From the NCBI GenBank assembly GCA_021734065.1, contig JAIPJQ010000008.1, positions 1 through 38,664 of the forward strand: a stretch of DNA of 38,664 nt. Reading direction: 5' to 3'. Below are positions 1 through 8,860 of this stretch, one piece after another (the stretch's first letter is position 1; every line of letters begins with the position of its first letter). The stretch is from Fidelibacterota bacterium (GTDB lineage Bacteria; Fidelibacterota; UBA8477). A program made the position numbers and the translations under genes. Under the pieces are notes generated by a model. The model saw nothing but the letters and a program-made list of their open reading frames with translations, was not told where the DNA came from and did no database searches.

Positions 1-791
1 AATTGTATCTGAAGCGCTTGATCATCGGCGGATTTGAAAAGGTCTATGAATTCTCCCGGAACTTCCGGAATGAAGGCATGGATCGTACCCATAATCCTGA
101 ATTCACAGCGATCGAGTGGTATGAAGCGTATGTGGATTATCATTACCTCATGGACCAGGCAGAAGCGCTGTTCAAGCATCTGGTGAAGGCATTGGGTAAA
201 AGCCAGTTCGAGTACAATGGCCACACGGTTGATTTAAGCGAACCTTTTCAACGCGCAACGATGCAGGACCTGGTAGCTGAGTATGTGAAAATCGATCTCA
301 GTGAAGCCGATGAGACGGAATTGGAGAAGGTTTGTAAAGCGCATCATATTGCCATTCCCAAAAATGCCAATTATGGACATTTGCTGGACGCGTTGTTTGA
401 CGAATTGGTTCAGCCGCACCTGGTGAAGCCCACCTTTGTCACGGAATATCCCAAGGCGATTTCACCGCTGGCCAAGATCAAGCGTGACAGCGATGGGACA
501 TTTGTGGAGCGCTACGAATTATTCATTGCCGGGAGCGAGTTTGCCAATGCTTTTAGCGAGTTGAATGACCCGCAGGACCAACGCGCCCGCCTGGAAGCAC
601 AGGCTGCATTACGGGCAGCCGGTGATGAAGAGGCTCAGGTGGTTGATGAGGATTTTCTACAGGCTGTGGAATATGGAATGCCACCCACTGGTGGCGTGGG
701 AATGGGATTGGATCGGCTGGTCATGCTGCTTACCGGGAATCGGTCAATTCGTGATGTTCTGCTATTCCCGCACATGCGTCCCGAACGCTAA
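1..791 (+). CDS. lysS: Lysyl-tRNA synthetase, class II, C-terminal part (5' truncated)
   Basis: Cytoplasmic enzyme that charges tRNA-Lys with lysine using ATP. Only the C-terminal part of the catalytic domain is present: the reading frame is already open at base 3 and the gene begins upstream of the window, so the leucine codon at base 3 is not a real start. Class II motif 2 is visible as FRNEG followed by HNPEFT, and motif 3 as [13 protein letters not shown] near the C-terminus. The ending [12 protein letters not shown] is typical of bacterial LysRS, so the 3' end is intact. The N-terminal OB-fold anticodon domain is outside the window. The next gene starts 22 bp downstream on the same strand, so co-transcription with the Lol genes is possible. 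Confidence 0.97.
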   Translation, partial: LYLKRLIIGGFEKVYEFSRNFRNEGMDRTHNPEFTAIEWYEAYVDYHYLMDQAEALFKHLVKALGKSQFEYNGHTVDLSEPFQRATMQDLVAEYVKIDLSEADETELEKVCKAHHIAIPKNANYGHLLDALFDELVQPHLVKPTFVTEYPKAISPLAKIKRDSDGTFVERYELFIAGSEFANAFSELNDPQDQRARLEAQAALRAAGDEEAQVVDEDFLQAVEYGMPPTGGVGMGLDRLVMLLTGNRSIRDVLLFPHMRPER

Positions 792-813
792 TCAGTAGGG
801 AGTCGAATACCTT

Positions 814-2022
814 TTGTCCTATGCCGCGTATATTGCCCGGCGATATCTTTTCGGACGCCACCGCATCAAATTCATCGCATTCATTGCCCGCACATCCATC
901 CTGGGATTGGCGCTGGGGGTGACCGCATTGGTGCTGTCGGTTTCCATTCTACACGGCTTCAAATCAGAAGTTACCCGCAAGATCATTGGGTTTGACGCGC
1001 ACCTGCGTATCGAAAACCTGTACGGGCAAAATCTGTATTTACCGGACCCGGTGATTCGACAGATCGGCGCTCTGTCCACCGTGAAACGGGTGTTTCCTAT
1101 CCTAAGAGGAGAAGTGATGCTCCGGGCGAATGACGCCACGGATGGCGCCATTTTCGAAGGTTTACCCGAAGAGGCGCTGCCGGATCTCTATTCTGTGTCT
1201 GGTACGGTTGTGGAAGGAAATACAAATTTAGGAAGCAATGGACTGCTGATAGGAAAAACCCTGGCAGATCGTCTGAATGTTGCTGTTGATGACCAATTAC
1301 TACTCTACAATTTGGAAACAATTTCTGCCAATTCGCCGCTTCCGTTTGTTCAGATCGCCACGGTTCGGGGAATATACGCTTCCGGTATGGTGGATTATGA
1401 TAAAGCCTATATTTATGGCAGCTACGAATTAGCTCAAACGCTGTTTGAGTCCCCTGACCAGGCCAGCGCAATCGGCATTTCCCTGCATGATATCCGTGAC
1501 ACCCAAGTCACCATGACCGACCTGAGTGAAATCGTCAAATATCCGGATTTGGTGTTGAGCTGGGAGGAGCGCCATCAAACGCTATTCAACTGGATCAAGA
1601 CCCAACAGTTGCCCATCATTACAATTTTCAGTCTGATCATTCTCATCGCTTTGGTGAATGTGACCAGCACCTTGATTCTCATCATTCTGGAAAAAACGCA
1701 GGAGATTGGTATCCTGAAATCCCTGGGAACACCGCGCTGGAAGATCATGGTCATTTTTGCCCTGAAAGGACTCTATATCGGTGCAATCGGTGCGGGAATC
1801 GGTCTGATTTTGAGTCTGGGATTTGGATGGCTGCAGATTCAATATCAAATCATTCCGCTGCCCACGGATGTCTATTTCATGGATGCCGTTCCCATACAAT
1901 TTGTGTGGCGGGATGTTGCCTTGATCGCTGGTGGAGCGGTGATTTTTTCTGTGTTAGCCACAACATTCCCCGCCTGGAAAGCCGGTCGGATTCAGCCCGC
2001 AGATGCCCTGAGGAGCGAGTGA
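814..2022 (+). CDS. lolC/E: LolC/LolE-family lipoprotein-releasing ABC permease (first copy)
   Basis: Predicted inner-membrane permease of the Lol system, which extracts lipoproteins from the inner membrane and hands them to a periplasmic carrier. The 402-residue product has the MacB/FtsX layout: one N-terminal membrane segment (about residues 22-46), a periplasmic domain to about residue 260, and three C-terminal membrane segments (about 268-296, 313-343, 366-391). The sequence EIGILKSLG after the second segment matches the cytoplasmic coupling helix of this family. The start is TTG, chosen because the product then begins with the family-typical YIARRYL and a purine-rich AGTAGGGA lies about a dozen bases upstream. 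The stop overlaps the next start (TGATG). It cannot be assigned specifically to LolC or LolE from sequence alone. Confidence 0.9.
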   Translation: MSYAAYIARRYLFGRHRIKFIAFIARTSILGLALGVTALVLSVSILHGFKSEVTRKIIGFDAHLRIENLYGQNLYLPDPVIRQIGALSTVKRVFPILRGEVMLRANDATDGAIFEGLPEEALPDLYSVSGTVVEGNTNLGSNGLLIGKTLADRLNVAVDDQLLLYNLETISANSPLPFVQIATVRGIYASGMVDYDKAYIYGSYELAQTLFESPDQASAIGISLHDIRDTQVTMTDLSEIVKYPDLVLSWEERHQTLFNWIKTQQLPIITIFSLIILIALVNVTSTLILIILEKTQEIGILKSLGTPRWKIMVIFALKGLYIGAIGAGIGLILSLGFGWLQIQYQIIPLPTDVYFMDAVPIQFVWRDVALIAGGAVIFSVLATTFPAWKAGRIQPADALRSE

Positions 2023-3221
2023 TGTCTTTCGAATGGTATCTGGCAAGACGCTACCTCTTATCCAAAAAACAGAATCGCTATATCTCGCTAGTGTCGCTCA
2101 TCTCTGTTCTGGGAATGACCGTCGGTGTTGCAGCACTGATCATTGCCATGGCGGTGCTCAATGGTTTTGAACAGGCAGTGACCGGAAGAATCGTGAATTT
2201 TTTGCCGCATGTCGTCCTGGAAAACCGGTTTGAGCTGCCGAATGAATTAGCACAGGATCCCATGTTTCGGCAGGGGTATCGCTTCACTGAGCGGAAATCG
2301 CTACTGGTCTTCGACGGTGGTCGGCAGATTGTGGATGTTCAGGCGGTGGATCTGCCGAGTTGGCCTGTGAACACGAATGACTTGCCCTACGATTTTTACG
2401 GAGAAGGAGACTTGCCGCGCGGTGAAGGGCGGCTACCCGGCATCGTACTGGGATACGATCTTTCAGAAAAATTGATGATTGCGCTGGGAGACACACTGAG
2501 ATTGCTGTCACCTTTGGATGTGACCACCGGGACAGGGCGTATTCCCCAAGCCACCTTTGAGGTCACCGGACTTTTCGACGCCAATGTTTTCGATTACGAT
2601 AAATTACTGTGCTTCATAGACTATGGTGAAGGTCGGCGGCTGTTCCGCCAATCCTCACAACAGACCGGTTGGCAGATCTGGCTGCATGATTATCGTCAGG
2701 CTAAAAAATTTCACAATAAGCACGCGGAAACAGTGGGAGAGCCGGAACTCCAGACATGGTACGAACGGAATCAGACACTTTTCGAAGCCATGACGCTGGA
2801 AAAATGGGGTACGTTTGTGGGGTTGAATTTTATCATTCTGGTGGCGGTATTCAATGTGGTGAGTTCGCTCATGATGTTGGTGCTGGAGAAAACCGGCGAG
2901 ATTGGAATCCTGCGGGTTTTGGGAGCTACGGCATTCAATATTCGTCGCGTGTTTATCAATCAGGGGGTAATGGTTGCCTCCATGGGGATTTTGGCTGGTG
3001 TGGTGCTGGGATTGGGATTTGTGTGGACCCAAATGCATTGGGAGTGGCTGAAACTGCCGCAGGACATTTATTTTGTTTCGGCATTACCTGTGATTTTATC
3101 CGTCTGGGAGCTGGTGGCCATCATCGCTACTGCGCTTGTGATAACATTTCTGGCGGCACGCTACCCGGCGCGCAGGGCGGCTGATCTGACGCCGGTGGAA
3201 GCCATGAACTACAATCGATGA
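2022..3221 (+). CDS. lolC/E: LolC/LolE-family lipoprotein-releasing ABC permease (second copy)
   Basis: Paralogue of the preceding gene, 399 residues, with the same architecture: N-terminal ARRYL, a membrane segment at about residues 25-48, a periplasmic core, and three C-terminal membrane segments with the coupling motif EIGILRVLGA. The frame is open further upstream (to about 1827), but that extension lies within the first permease and gives a sequence unlike the family. The ATG at 2022, overlapping the upstream stop, gives the proper N-terminus. Two adjacent permeases plus one ATPase match the LolCDE arrangement in which LolC and LolE form a heterodimer. The ATPase gene starts 7 bp after this stop. 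Confidence 0.92.
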   Translation: MSFEWYLARRYLLSKKQNRYISLVSLISVLGMTVGVAALIIAMAVLNGFEQAVTGRIVNFLPHVVLENRFELPNELAQDPMFRQGYRFTERKSLLVFDGGRQIVDVQAVDLPSWPVNTNDLPYDFYGEGDLPRGEGRLPGIVLGYDLSEKLMIALGDTLRLLSPLDVTTGTGRIPQATFEVTGLFDANVFDYDKLLCFIDYGEGRRLFRQSSQQTGWQIWLHDYRQAKKFHNKHAETVGEPELQTWYERNQTLFEAMTLEKWGTFVGLNFIILVAVFNVVSSLMMLVLEKTGEIGILRVLGATAFNIRRVFINQGVMVASMGILAGVVLGLGFVWTQMHWEWLKLPQDIYFVSALPVILSVWELVAIIATALVITFLAARYPARRAADLTPVEAMNYNR

Positions 3222-3228
3222 AAGTGTT

Positions 3229-3927
3229 ATGAACAATCAAGTGATATTGAAAGCATCCGGCATCACCAAGACCTACCATTCATCCGCTGAGGACATCCAG
3301 GTGTTACGGGCGGTTAATCTGGAAGTCAATGCCGGTGAAATCGTGGCCATCAGCGGGCCGTCGGGTATTGGGAAAACAACCCTGCTGAACATTCTTGGGA
3401 CGCTGGATCGGCCGGATGGTGGTGAATTAACCATTGCAAGCAAGCTGCCATTCGAGCTGAATGATATTGCGTTGAGCACCTTCCGGGCGCGTCATTTGGG
3501 ATTCGTCTTTCAGTTTCATTATCTGCTACCGGAATTTACAGCGCTTGAAAACGTCATGATTCCTGGACGCATTCTTTCCGGTGATGTTGCCCAGTTGGAA
3601 GCACGCGGAGAATCACTGCTGAAGGCTGTGGGTATCAGCCATAGAATGCATCACAAGCCTTCCCAGTTATCCGGTGGTGAGCGTCAACGGGTGGCGGTTG
3701 CCCGTGCGCTGATGAATTCACCGGCATTGGTACTGGCAGATGAGCCTACCGGGAATCTTGATCCGGAAAACGGGGAGCGGCTGATGCAGCTATTTCTGGA
3801 ATTACGGGGGCAGTTTAATCAAACATTTCTGATCGCAACCCATAATCGCCAATTGGCGCAGAGTGCAGATCGTACCGTTCGTCTTACCTCAGAGGGTATG
3901 GAGGCGAATGGACCGGCATCCGGTTGA
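3229..3927 (+). CDS. lolD: LolD-type ABC transporter ATP-binding protein
   Basis: Cytoplasmic ATPase predicted to power the two upstream permeases in lipoprotein release. The 232-residue product has all ABC elements: Walker A GPSGIGKT (43-50), Q-loop in FQF (Q95), signature LSGGE (147-151), Walker B LVLADE (167-172) followed by the D-loop, and the H-loop histidine in ATHN (H205). The length and the DEPTGNLD sequence fit the LolD/MacB ATPase branch. The Walker A carries isoleucine and threonine where many relatives have serine (GSGKS), which should not affect function. It appears to be the last gene of the lol operon; no hairpin with a T-run was seen directly after it. Confidence 0.95.
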   Translation: MNNQVILKASGITKTYHSSAEDIQVLRAVNLEVNAGEIVAISGPSGIGKTTLLNILGTLDRPDGGELTIASKLPFELNDIALSTFRARHLGFVFQFHYLLPEFTALENVMIPGRILSGDVAQLEARGESLLKAVGISHRMHHKPSQLSGGERQRVAVARALMNSPALVLADEPTGNLDPENGERLMQLFLELRGQFNQTFLIATHNRQLAQSADRTVRLTSEGMEANGPASG

Positions 3928-3975
3928 CATCTCACACGTTTTGCTCCGGGCCTTAAATTCTTCCGGTGTGTCTGT

Positions 3976-4003
3976 TTCATTACGGAACATTACACCCTAT
4001 ATT
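3976..4003 (+). promoter_or_regulatory. Candidate promoter upstream of clpC
   Basis: A sigma70-like pair lies in the 153-bp gap before clpC: TTCATT at 3976-3981 and TATATT at 3998-4003, separated by 16 bp. The -10 box matches five of six consensus positions and the -35 box only three. No CIRCE element was seen here. This is a pattern match only. Confidence 0.3.
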
Positions 4004-4080
4004 TAATTCAAGCCGCTGGAGCGGTGAGAAGCTTGAAAATGATGAATTGTAAGATGTACAGGATTGACAGAGGATATTAA

Positions 4081-6549
4081 GTGAAGAGCAATTTTAATAA
4101 ACGGCTACAGATTGTAATCCAGTTGGCGAAGGAAGAAGCGATCCGACTGGGACATGGATACATTGGCTCGGAACATCTGTTCCTGGGCATTATCCGTCAC
4201 CACGACAATCGGGCAATCGACATTCTTGAATCCCTCAATGTGGATGTGAATGACATGAGAACCACACTGGAGGATTTAATTCGCACCACCGGTGGAACCA
4301 TGGTGATGGGGACGCTGCCTTTTACCAAACGTGCGGAACGGATATTGAAAAATACCTACCAGGAAGCGCGAGATTTGAATATGGACACGGTGGATGTGGA
4401 ACACCTGCTTTTAGCAATTGCCCGGGAGCAGGAGGGTGTTGCAGCCGAGGTTTTGGCGCAATTCAGCATTGACTACGAGTTGATTCGGGACGAGCTGGAA
4501 TTTTCGCCGGGGATGGAGCAAAAGGAAGTGGAAATCCCCAAAGGGAAGGGCAAATCCAAAACGCCGGCACTGGATCATTTCGGTCGTGATATTACGGCAT
4601 TAGCCCGGGCGGGGAAATTGGATCCGGTTATCGGTCGCGAAAAAGAGATTGAGCGTGTGGCTCAAATTCTCTCGCGCCGTAAGAAAAACAATCCGGTGCT
4701 TATTGGTGAACCGGGTGTGGGGAAAACCGCCATTGCCGAAGGATTGGCGCTACGCATCAATTCCCGTAAAGTGCCACGGGTCTTATTCGACAAACGCATT
4801 GTCTCGCTCGATCTGGCTTCACTTATCGCGGGTACGAAGTACCGGGGACAATTTGAAGAGCGCATGAAAGCGGTGACCACGGAACTTGAGAATAATGACA
4901 ATATCATTCTGTTTATTGACGAGTTACATACCATCGTGGGGGCCGGCAGTGCCAGTGGTTCATTGGACGCCAGCAATATGTTCAAACCAGCTCTGGCTCG
5001 TGGGGACATTCAATGCATCGGTGCTACCACGTTGGATGAATATCGTCAATACATTGAGAAGGATGGTGCTTTGGAGCGCCGTTTTCAGAAGGTGCAGGTG
5101 GAACCACCATCAGCCACTGAGACACTACAAATATTACATGGCCTGAAAGATCGCTACGAAGCGCATCACAATGTTCAATACAGTGATGAAGTGCTCCAGG
5201 CGGCGGTGAGTTATTCCATCCGGTATATTTCGGATAAATTCCTTCCGGATAAAGCCATTGATGTGATGGATGAAGGCGGCGCCCGGGTTCATCTGGCCAA
5301 TGTGGACATCCCTAATTCGATTACTTCAGTGGAAAATGAGCTGGAGGCGCTGCGTCAGGAAAAAGAATTGGTGGTGAAAGAACAGGAATTTGAACGCGCG
5401 GCAGCTTTGAGAGATAAAGAACGCAGATTGCTTCATGAACTCCAGGTTGCCAATGATGAGTGGATCAAGGAGATGAAAACCAATCCACCCAAGGTGGATG
5501 TGGAGGACGTGGCCGCGGTGGTTTCACTCATGACCGGGATTCCATTGCAAAATGTGGCTGAATCTGAAGCTGACCGCCTACTCAAGCTGGAATCTGAGAT
5601 TAAAAAATACCTGGTGGGACAAGACCATGTGGTAAAAACCCTGGCGCGCACGCTGCGTCGTGCCCGAAGTGGTTTGAAAGACCCCAAACGCCCCATTGGT
5701 TCATTCCTGTTTCTGGGGCCTACCGGTGTTGGCAAAACCGAGCTTGCAAAAGTGTTAGCTAAATACATCTATCAGGATGAATCCGCCTTGGTCAAGATTG
5801 ACATGTCGGAATATATGGAACGTTTCAATGTGAGTCGTCTTATTGGTGCGCCGCCGGGATATATTGGCTACGAAGAGGGTGGTACGCTTACGGAGGCAGT
5901 TCGGCGCCGTCCTTACAGTGTTATTCTCTTTGATGAAATTGAAAAAGCCCATCCGGAAGTCTATAACATGCTTCTGCAGATCATGGATGAAGGATCGTTG
6001 TCAGACAGTCTGGGTCATCATGTGGACTTTAAAAATACTATTCTGATAATGACCTCCAACCTGGGTATGCGTAATCTGGGGCGCCCGTCCATTGGTTTTT
6101 CGGAATCTGGTAGAAAGTCGGCCGAATCTGCTGATGAGGAAAAAATCATCAAAGAGATGAAAGAAATCTTTAAGCCCGAATTTTTAAATCGTCTCTCAGA
6201 AACCCTGATCTTCAAACCGCTTACGAAAGAAGAGCTTATCCAGATCATCGATATCCTACTGCAGGAGGTGAGTGGATACGCGGCCGATCAAGGCTTGAAG
6301 ATTGACTTACATAAAGACGCCAAGGAGTTTTTGCTGGAAAAGGACTACAACTTGGAATACGGGGCACGCCCGCTCCGCCGGGAAATTCAGAAGCGCATTG
6401 AAGACCCCATCGCTGAGATGATGCTGCAGGGGAAAATCAAACCCAATTCCATGGTGGTTGTCACCGTGAAAAACGGGGAATTACACTTCAAGGCGCAAAA
6501 CCAGAAACGAAATTCACCGAAGCAATCCACTAAAGAGAGCGTGGCTTAG
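4081..6549 (+). CDS. clpC: ATP-dependent Clp protease ATP-binding subunit ClpC
   Basis: Hexameric AAA+ unfoldase that feeds substrates to the ClpP peptidase. The 822-residue product has two N-terminal Clp-N repeats (about residues 1-150), a first AAA module with Walker A GEPGVGKT (209-216), a UVR-type motif around residues 434-450 ([12 protein letters not shown]), and a second AAA module with Walker A GPTGVGKT (546-553). The short UVR-containing linker distinguishes ClpC from ClpB, which has a long coiled coil here, and from ClpA. The start is GTG, preceded by AGAGG at 4069-4073 at good spacing. No clpP or mcsA/mcsB gene is adjacent. A strong hairpin follows the gene, so it looks monocistronic. 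Confidence 0.95.
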   Translation: MKSNFNKRLQIVIQLAKEEAIRLGHGYIGSEHLFLGIIRHHDNRAIDILESLNVDVNDMRTTLEDLIRTTGGTMVMGTLPFTKRAERILKNTYQEARDLNMDTVDVEHLLLAIAREQEGVAAEVLAQFSIDYELIRDELEFSPGMEQKEVEIPKGKGKSKTPALDHFGRDITALARAGKLDPVIGREKEIERVAQILSRRKKNNPVLIGEPGVGKTAIAEGLALRINSRKVPRVLFDKRIVSLDLASLIAGTKYRGQFEERMKAVTTELENNDNIILFIDELHTIVGAGSASGSLDASNMFKPALARGDIQCIGATTLDEYRQYIEKDGALERRFQKVQVEPPSATETLQILHGLKDRYEAHHNVQYSDEVLQAAVSYSIRYISDKFLPDKAIDVMDEGGARVHLANVDIPNSITSVENELEALRQEKELVVKEQEFERAAALRDKERRLLHELQVANDEWIKEMKTNPPKVDVEDVAAVVSLMTGIPLQNVAESEADRLLKLESEIKKYLVGQDHVVKTLARTLRRARSGLKDPKRPIGSFLFLGPTGVGKTELAKVLAKYIYQDESALVKIDMSEYMERFNVSRLIGAPPGYIGYEEGGTLTEAVRRRPYSVILFDEIEKAHPEVYNMLLQIMDEGSLSDSLGHHVDFKNTILIMTSNLGMRNLGRPSIGFSESGRKSAESADEEKIIKEMKEIFKPEFLNRLSETLIFKPLTKEELIQIIDILLQEVSGYAADQGLKIDLHKDAKEFLLEKDYNLEYGARPLRREIQKRIEDPIAEMMLQGKIKPNSMVVVTVKNGELHFKAQNQKRNSPKQSTKESVA

Positions 6550-6612
6550 TTTAATAAACCAATTCTGGCCGACTGATTATCTGACGGATAACGCCGGTCG
6601 TTTGACAGGGAT

Positions 6613-6661
6613 ACGCCATATTAGCAGAGATGCGATGAGTTATCTGCTGATATGGCGTTTT
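6613..6661 (+). terminator. Long stem-loop terminator downstream of clpC
   Basis: Inverted repeat ACGCCATATTAGCAGA (6613-6628) with TCTGCTGATATGGCGT (6643-6658). The 16-bp stem has a single G:U wobble and a 14-nt loop, and is followed by a short T-run (6658-6661). The T-run is weak for an intrinsic terminator, so the hairpin could instead act in mRNA stability or processing. Confidence 0.6.
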
Positions 6662-6707
6662 AACAGTGCTGGCATAGGCTTTGAGAGATTAAGAGGTGCT
6701 GGACGTT

Positions 6708-6724
6708 CCGGTCATATTGACCGG
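6708..6724. promoter_or_regulatory. Perfect palindrome upstream of dnaK, candidate operator
   Basis: CCGGTCA-TAT-TGACCGG is a perfect 7-bp inverted repeat with a 3-bp centre, about 90 bp before the dnaK start. A partial TTGACC -35-like sequence overlaps its right arm (6717-6722), but no convincing -10 box sits at the right distance. It is unlike the HrcA/CIRCE element in sequence and spacing. The symmetry suggests a dimeric regulator site, though a short RNA hairpin is also possible. Confidence 0.4.
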
Positions 6725-6812
6725 TGGAATTTTGAAAATAATGAGCCGTTTTAAATGTGGGATTCGAAGTAAAGCATTTTGATGGTAGTGGAAAGCAAAG
6801 GAGTGACAATTT

Positions 6813-8741
6813 ATGGGTAAAGTTATTGGAATTGATTTAGGAACAACTAACAGTGTTGTTGCCGTGATGGAAGGTAAGGACGCTGTTGTTATCACAAATT
6901 CAGAGGGCGGTCGTACGACCCCTTCCGTAGTGGCATTCACAAAAGATGGAAACCGCCTGGTGGGGCAACCCGCCAAACGGCAGGCTATTACGAACCCAGA
7001 AAAAACCATTTATTCTATTAAGCGCTTCATGGGCCGCAAATACAATGAAGTGAAACAGGAATTAACGGAAATTCCGTATACGGTTGAAAGCGGTCCCAAC
7101 AATCGTTGCCAGGTGAAGGTGGATGATAAAACCTATTCTCCGCCGGAAATTTCAGCAATGATTCTGCAAAAAATGAAGCAGACTGCTGAAGAATATCTGG
7201 GTGAAAAGGTTACGGACGCAGTGGTTACCGTTCCCGCGTACTTCAACGATTCACAGCGTCAGGCCACTAAAGATGCTGGTGAGATTGCCGGGCTGAATGT
7301 ACTGCGCATCATTAATGAGCCCACAGCAGCATCATTAGCTTACGGGCTTGATCGGAAAAAAGATGAAACCGTGGCTGTCTTCGATCTGGGTGGTGGTACC
7401 TTTGATATCTCAGTGTTGGAAATTGGCGACGGTGTGTTTGAAGTAAAATCCACCAACGGTGATACGCATTTGGGTGGTGATGATTTTGACCAAAAACTCA
7501 TTGAGTGGATGGTAGATGAATTCAAAAAGCAAGAAGGGATTGACCTGGCAAAAGACGCTATGGCGATGCAGCGACTGAGAGAGGCAGCTGAGAAGGCGAA
7601 AATTGAGTTGTCCTCCTCTTCCAGTACAGATATCAACCTGCCCTACATCACCGCAGACAATACCGGTCCCAAGCACCTGGCATTGAAGCTATCTCGCGCC
7701 AAGTTCGAAAATCTGTGTAGCGATCTGTTCGAACGCTTGAAAGCGCCGTGCAATGCCGCAATTAAGGACGCTGGTTTAAAGGTGGAAGATATCCATGAGG
7801 TCATTCTGGTAGGCGGTTCCACGCGCATCCCCAAAGTCCAGGAAATCGTGAAGAATATCTTCAAGAAAGAGCCTAACCGCAGCGTGAACCCGGATGAAGT
7901 CGTGGCGATGGGTGCCGCGATCCAGGGAGGTGTGCTTGCCGGCAGTGTGTCCGATGTGCTGTTGCTGGATGTCACACCACTGTCACTGGGTATCGAAACC
8001 CTGGGTGGTGTGATGACCAAATTGATTGAACGGAATACTACGATTCCCAGCAAGAAAAGTGAAGTGTTCAGCACTGCTGCTGACAATCAGACTCAGGTGG
8101 AAATTCATGTGCTGCAGGGCGAGCGTGACATGGCCGTTCACAATCGGACATTGGGCCGGTTCATTCTGGATGGCATTCCGCCAGCTCCCCGTGGGATGCC
8201 GCAAGTCGAGGTCACGTTTGATCTGGATGCCAATGGTATCCTGAATGTGTCTGCCAAGGATAAGGCGACCAATAAGGAGCAGAGCATCCGCATTGAGGCT
8301 TCTAGCGGACTCACCGAAGAAGAGAAAGAAAAGATGGTTAAGGACGCGGAACTCCATGCGGAAGAGGATAAAAAGGAGAAGGAACTGGTAAATGCGAAAA
8401 ACCAGGCCGACTCACTGGTTTACCAGACCGAGAAAAACCTCTCTGAGTATGGTGATAAGTTGGACAGCAAATTGAAGGAAGAAATCCAACAGAAGGTGGA
8501 AGCGGTTAAAACAGCGGCGACAGGTACAGATAAAGCGGCGATTGATGAAACGGTGAATGCGCTGAATGAGAGCTGGAACAAAGCCTCCAGTGCCATGTAT
8601 GAAGCTGCGAAAGAAGCAGGCGCTCAGGCTGATGCCGGTTCTGAGGAAGAACCCACCGCAGGCACTGACAAAGCCGATAGTGACGCTGAAGTGGAAGAGG
8701 CTGACTTTGAAGTCGTAGATGATGAGGATAAGAAAAAGTAA
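6813..8741 (+). CDS. dnaK: Chaperone protein DnaK (Hsp70)
   Basis: Cytoplasmic ATP-dependent chaperone that binds unfolded segments, working with DnaJ and GrpE. The 642-residue product shows the N-terminal phosphate-binding GIDLGTTNS, the ATPase-domain motif [12 protein letters not shown], the adenosine-site [11 protein letters not shown], the linker [18 protein letters not shown], a substrate-binding beta domain and an acidic helical tail ending [15 protein letters not shown]. The length matches the family. The ATG is preceded by an excellent AAAGGAG (6797-6803). grpE and dnaJ are not next to it. A clear terminator follows at 8764, so the gene appears to be transcribed alone between two hairpins. 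Confidence 0.99.
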   Translation: MGKVIGIDLGTTNSVVAVMEGKDAVVITNSEGGRTTPSVVAFTKDGNRLVGQPAKRQAITNPEKTIYSIKRFMGRKYNEVKQELTEIPYTVESGPNNRCQVKVDDKTYSPPEISAMILQKMKQTAEEYLGEKVTDAVVTVPAYFNDSQRQATKDAGEIAGLNVLRIINEPTAASLAYGLDRKKDETVAVFDLGGGTFDISVLEIGDGVFEVKSTNGDTHLGGDDFDQKLIEWMVDEFKKQEGIDLAKDAMAMQRLREAAEKAKIELSSSSSTDINLPYITADNTGPKHLALKLSRAKFENLCSDLFERLKAPCNAAIKDAGLKVEDIHEVILVGGSTRIPKVQEIVKNIFKKEPNRSVNPDEVVAMGAAIQGGVLAGSVSDVLLLDVTPLSLGIETLGGVMTKLIERNTTIPSKKSEVFSTAADNQTQVEIHVLQGERDMAVHNRTLGRFILDGIPPAPRGMPQVEVTFDLDANGILNVSAKDKATNKEQSIRIEASSGLTEEEKEKMVKDAELHAEEDKKEKELVNAKNQADSLVYQTEKNLSEYGDKLDSKLKEEIQQKVEAVKTAATGTDKAAIDETVNALNESWNKASSAMYEAAKEAGAQADAGSEEEPTAGTDKADSDAEVEEADFEVVDDEDKKK

Positions 8742-8763
8742 TCCTTTCGCTTACCCAACTACC

Positions 8764-8793
8764 AAAAGGGGTGGCATTTGCTGCCCCTTTTTT
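8764..8793 (+). terminator. Rho-independent terminator after dnaK
   Basis: AAAAGGGGTGGC (8764-8775) pairs with GCTGCCCCTTTT (8780-8791) through two G:U wobbles around an ATTT loop, and runs into T8788-T8793. This is a textbook intrinsic terminator 22 bp after the dnaK stop. Confidence 0.88.
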
Positions 8794-8821
8794 CATGCGA
8801 TTCAAATACTACATCTATATA
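8792..8821 (+). promoter_or_regulatory. Weak candidate promoter for tamB-tamA-clpB
   Basis: TTCATG (8792-8797) and TATATA (8816-8821) are spaced 18 bp, just after the dnaK terminator and before tamB. The -35 match is poor and overlaps the terminator tail. It is listed because the terminator implies a new promoter is needed in this short gap. Confidence 0.22.
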
Positions 8822-8860
8822 TAGAATTCCCATTGGGGGTCAGCTAAATTTAAAGCTGTT

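Noticed and set aside
1827-2021. Upstream extension of the second Lol permease
   Set aside because: The extra 65 residues lie entirely within the first permease gene in another frame and do not resemble the family N-terminus; the ATG at 2022 does.
3924-3958. TTGACA at 3924 as a clpC promoter
   Set aside because: The nearest -10-like TTAAAT is 23 bp away, too far, and the hexamer overlaps the lolD stop codon. The 3976-4003 pair is a better candidate.
4013-4024. Small hairpin CCGCTGGAGCGG before clpC
   Set aside because: A 4- to 5-bp stem is too small to support a regulatory or terminator call.
6621-6651. Possible CIRCE element (TTAGCA ... TGCTGA) before dnaK
   Set aside because: CIRCE is TTAGCACTC-N9-GAGTGCTAA. 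Here only the outer bases match, the spacing is too long, and the symmetry is explained by the 16-bp terminator-like stem.
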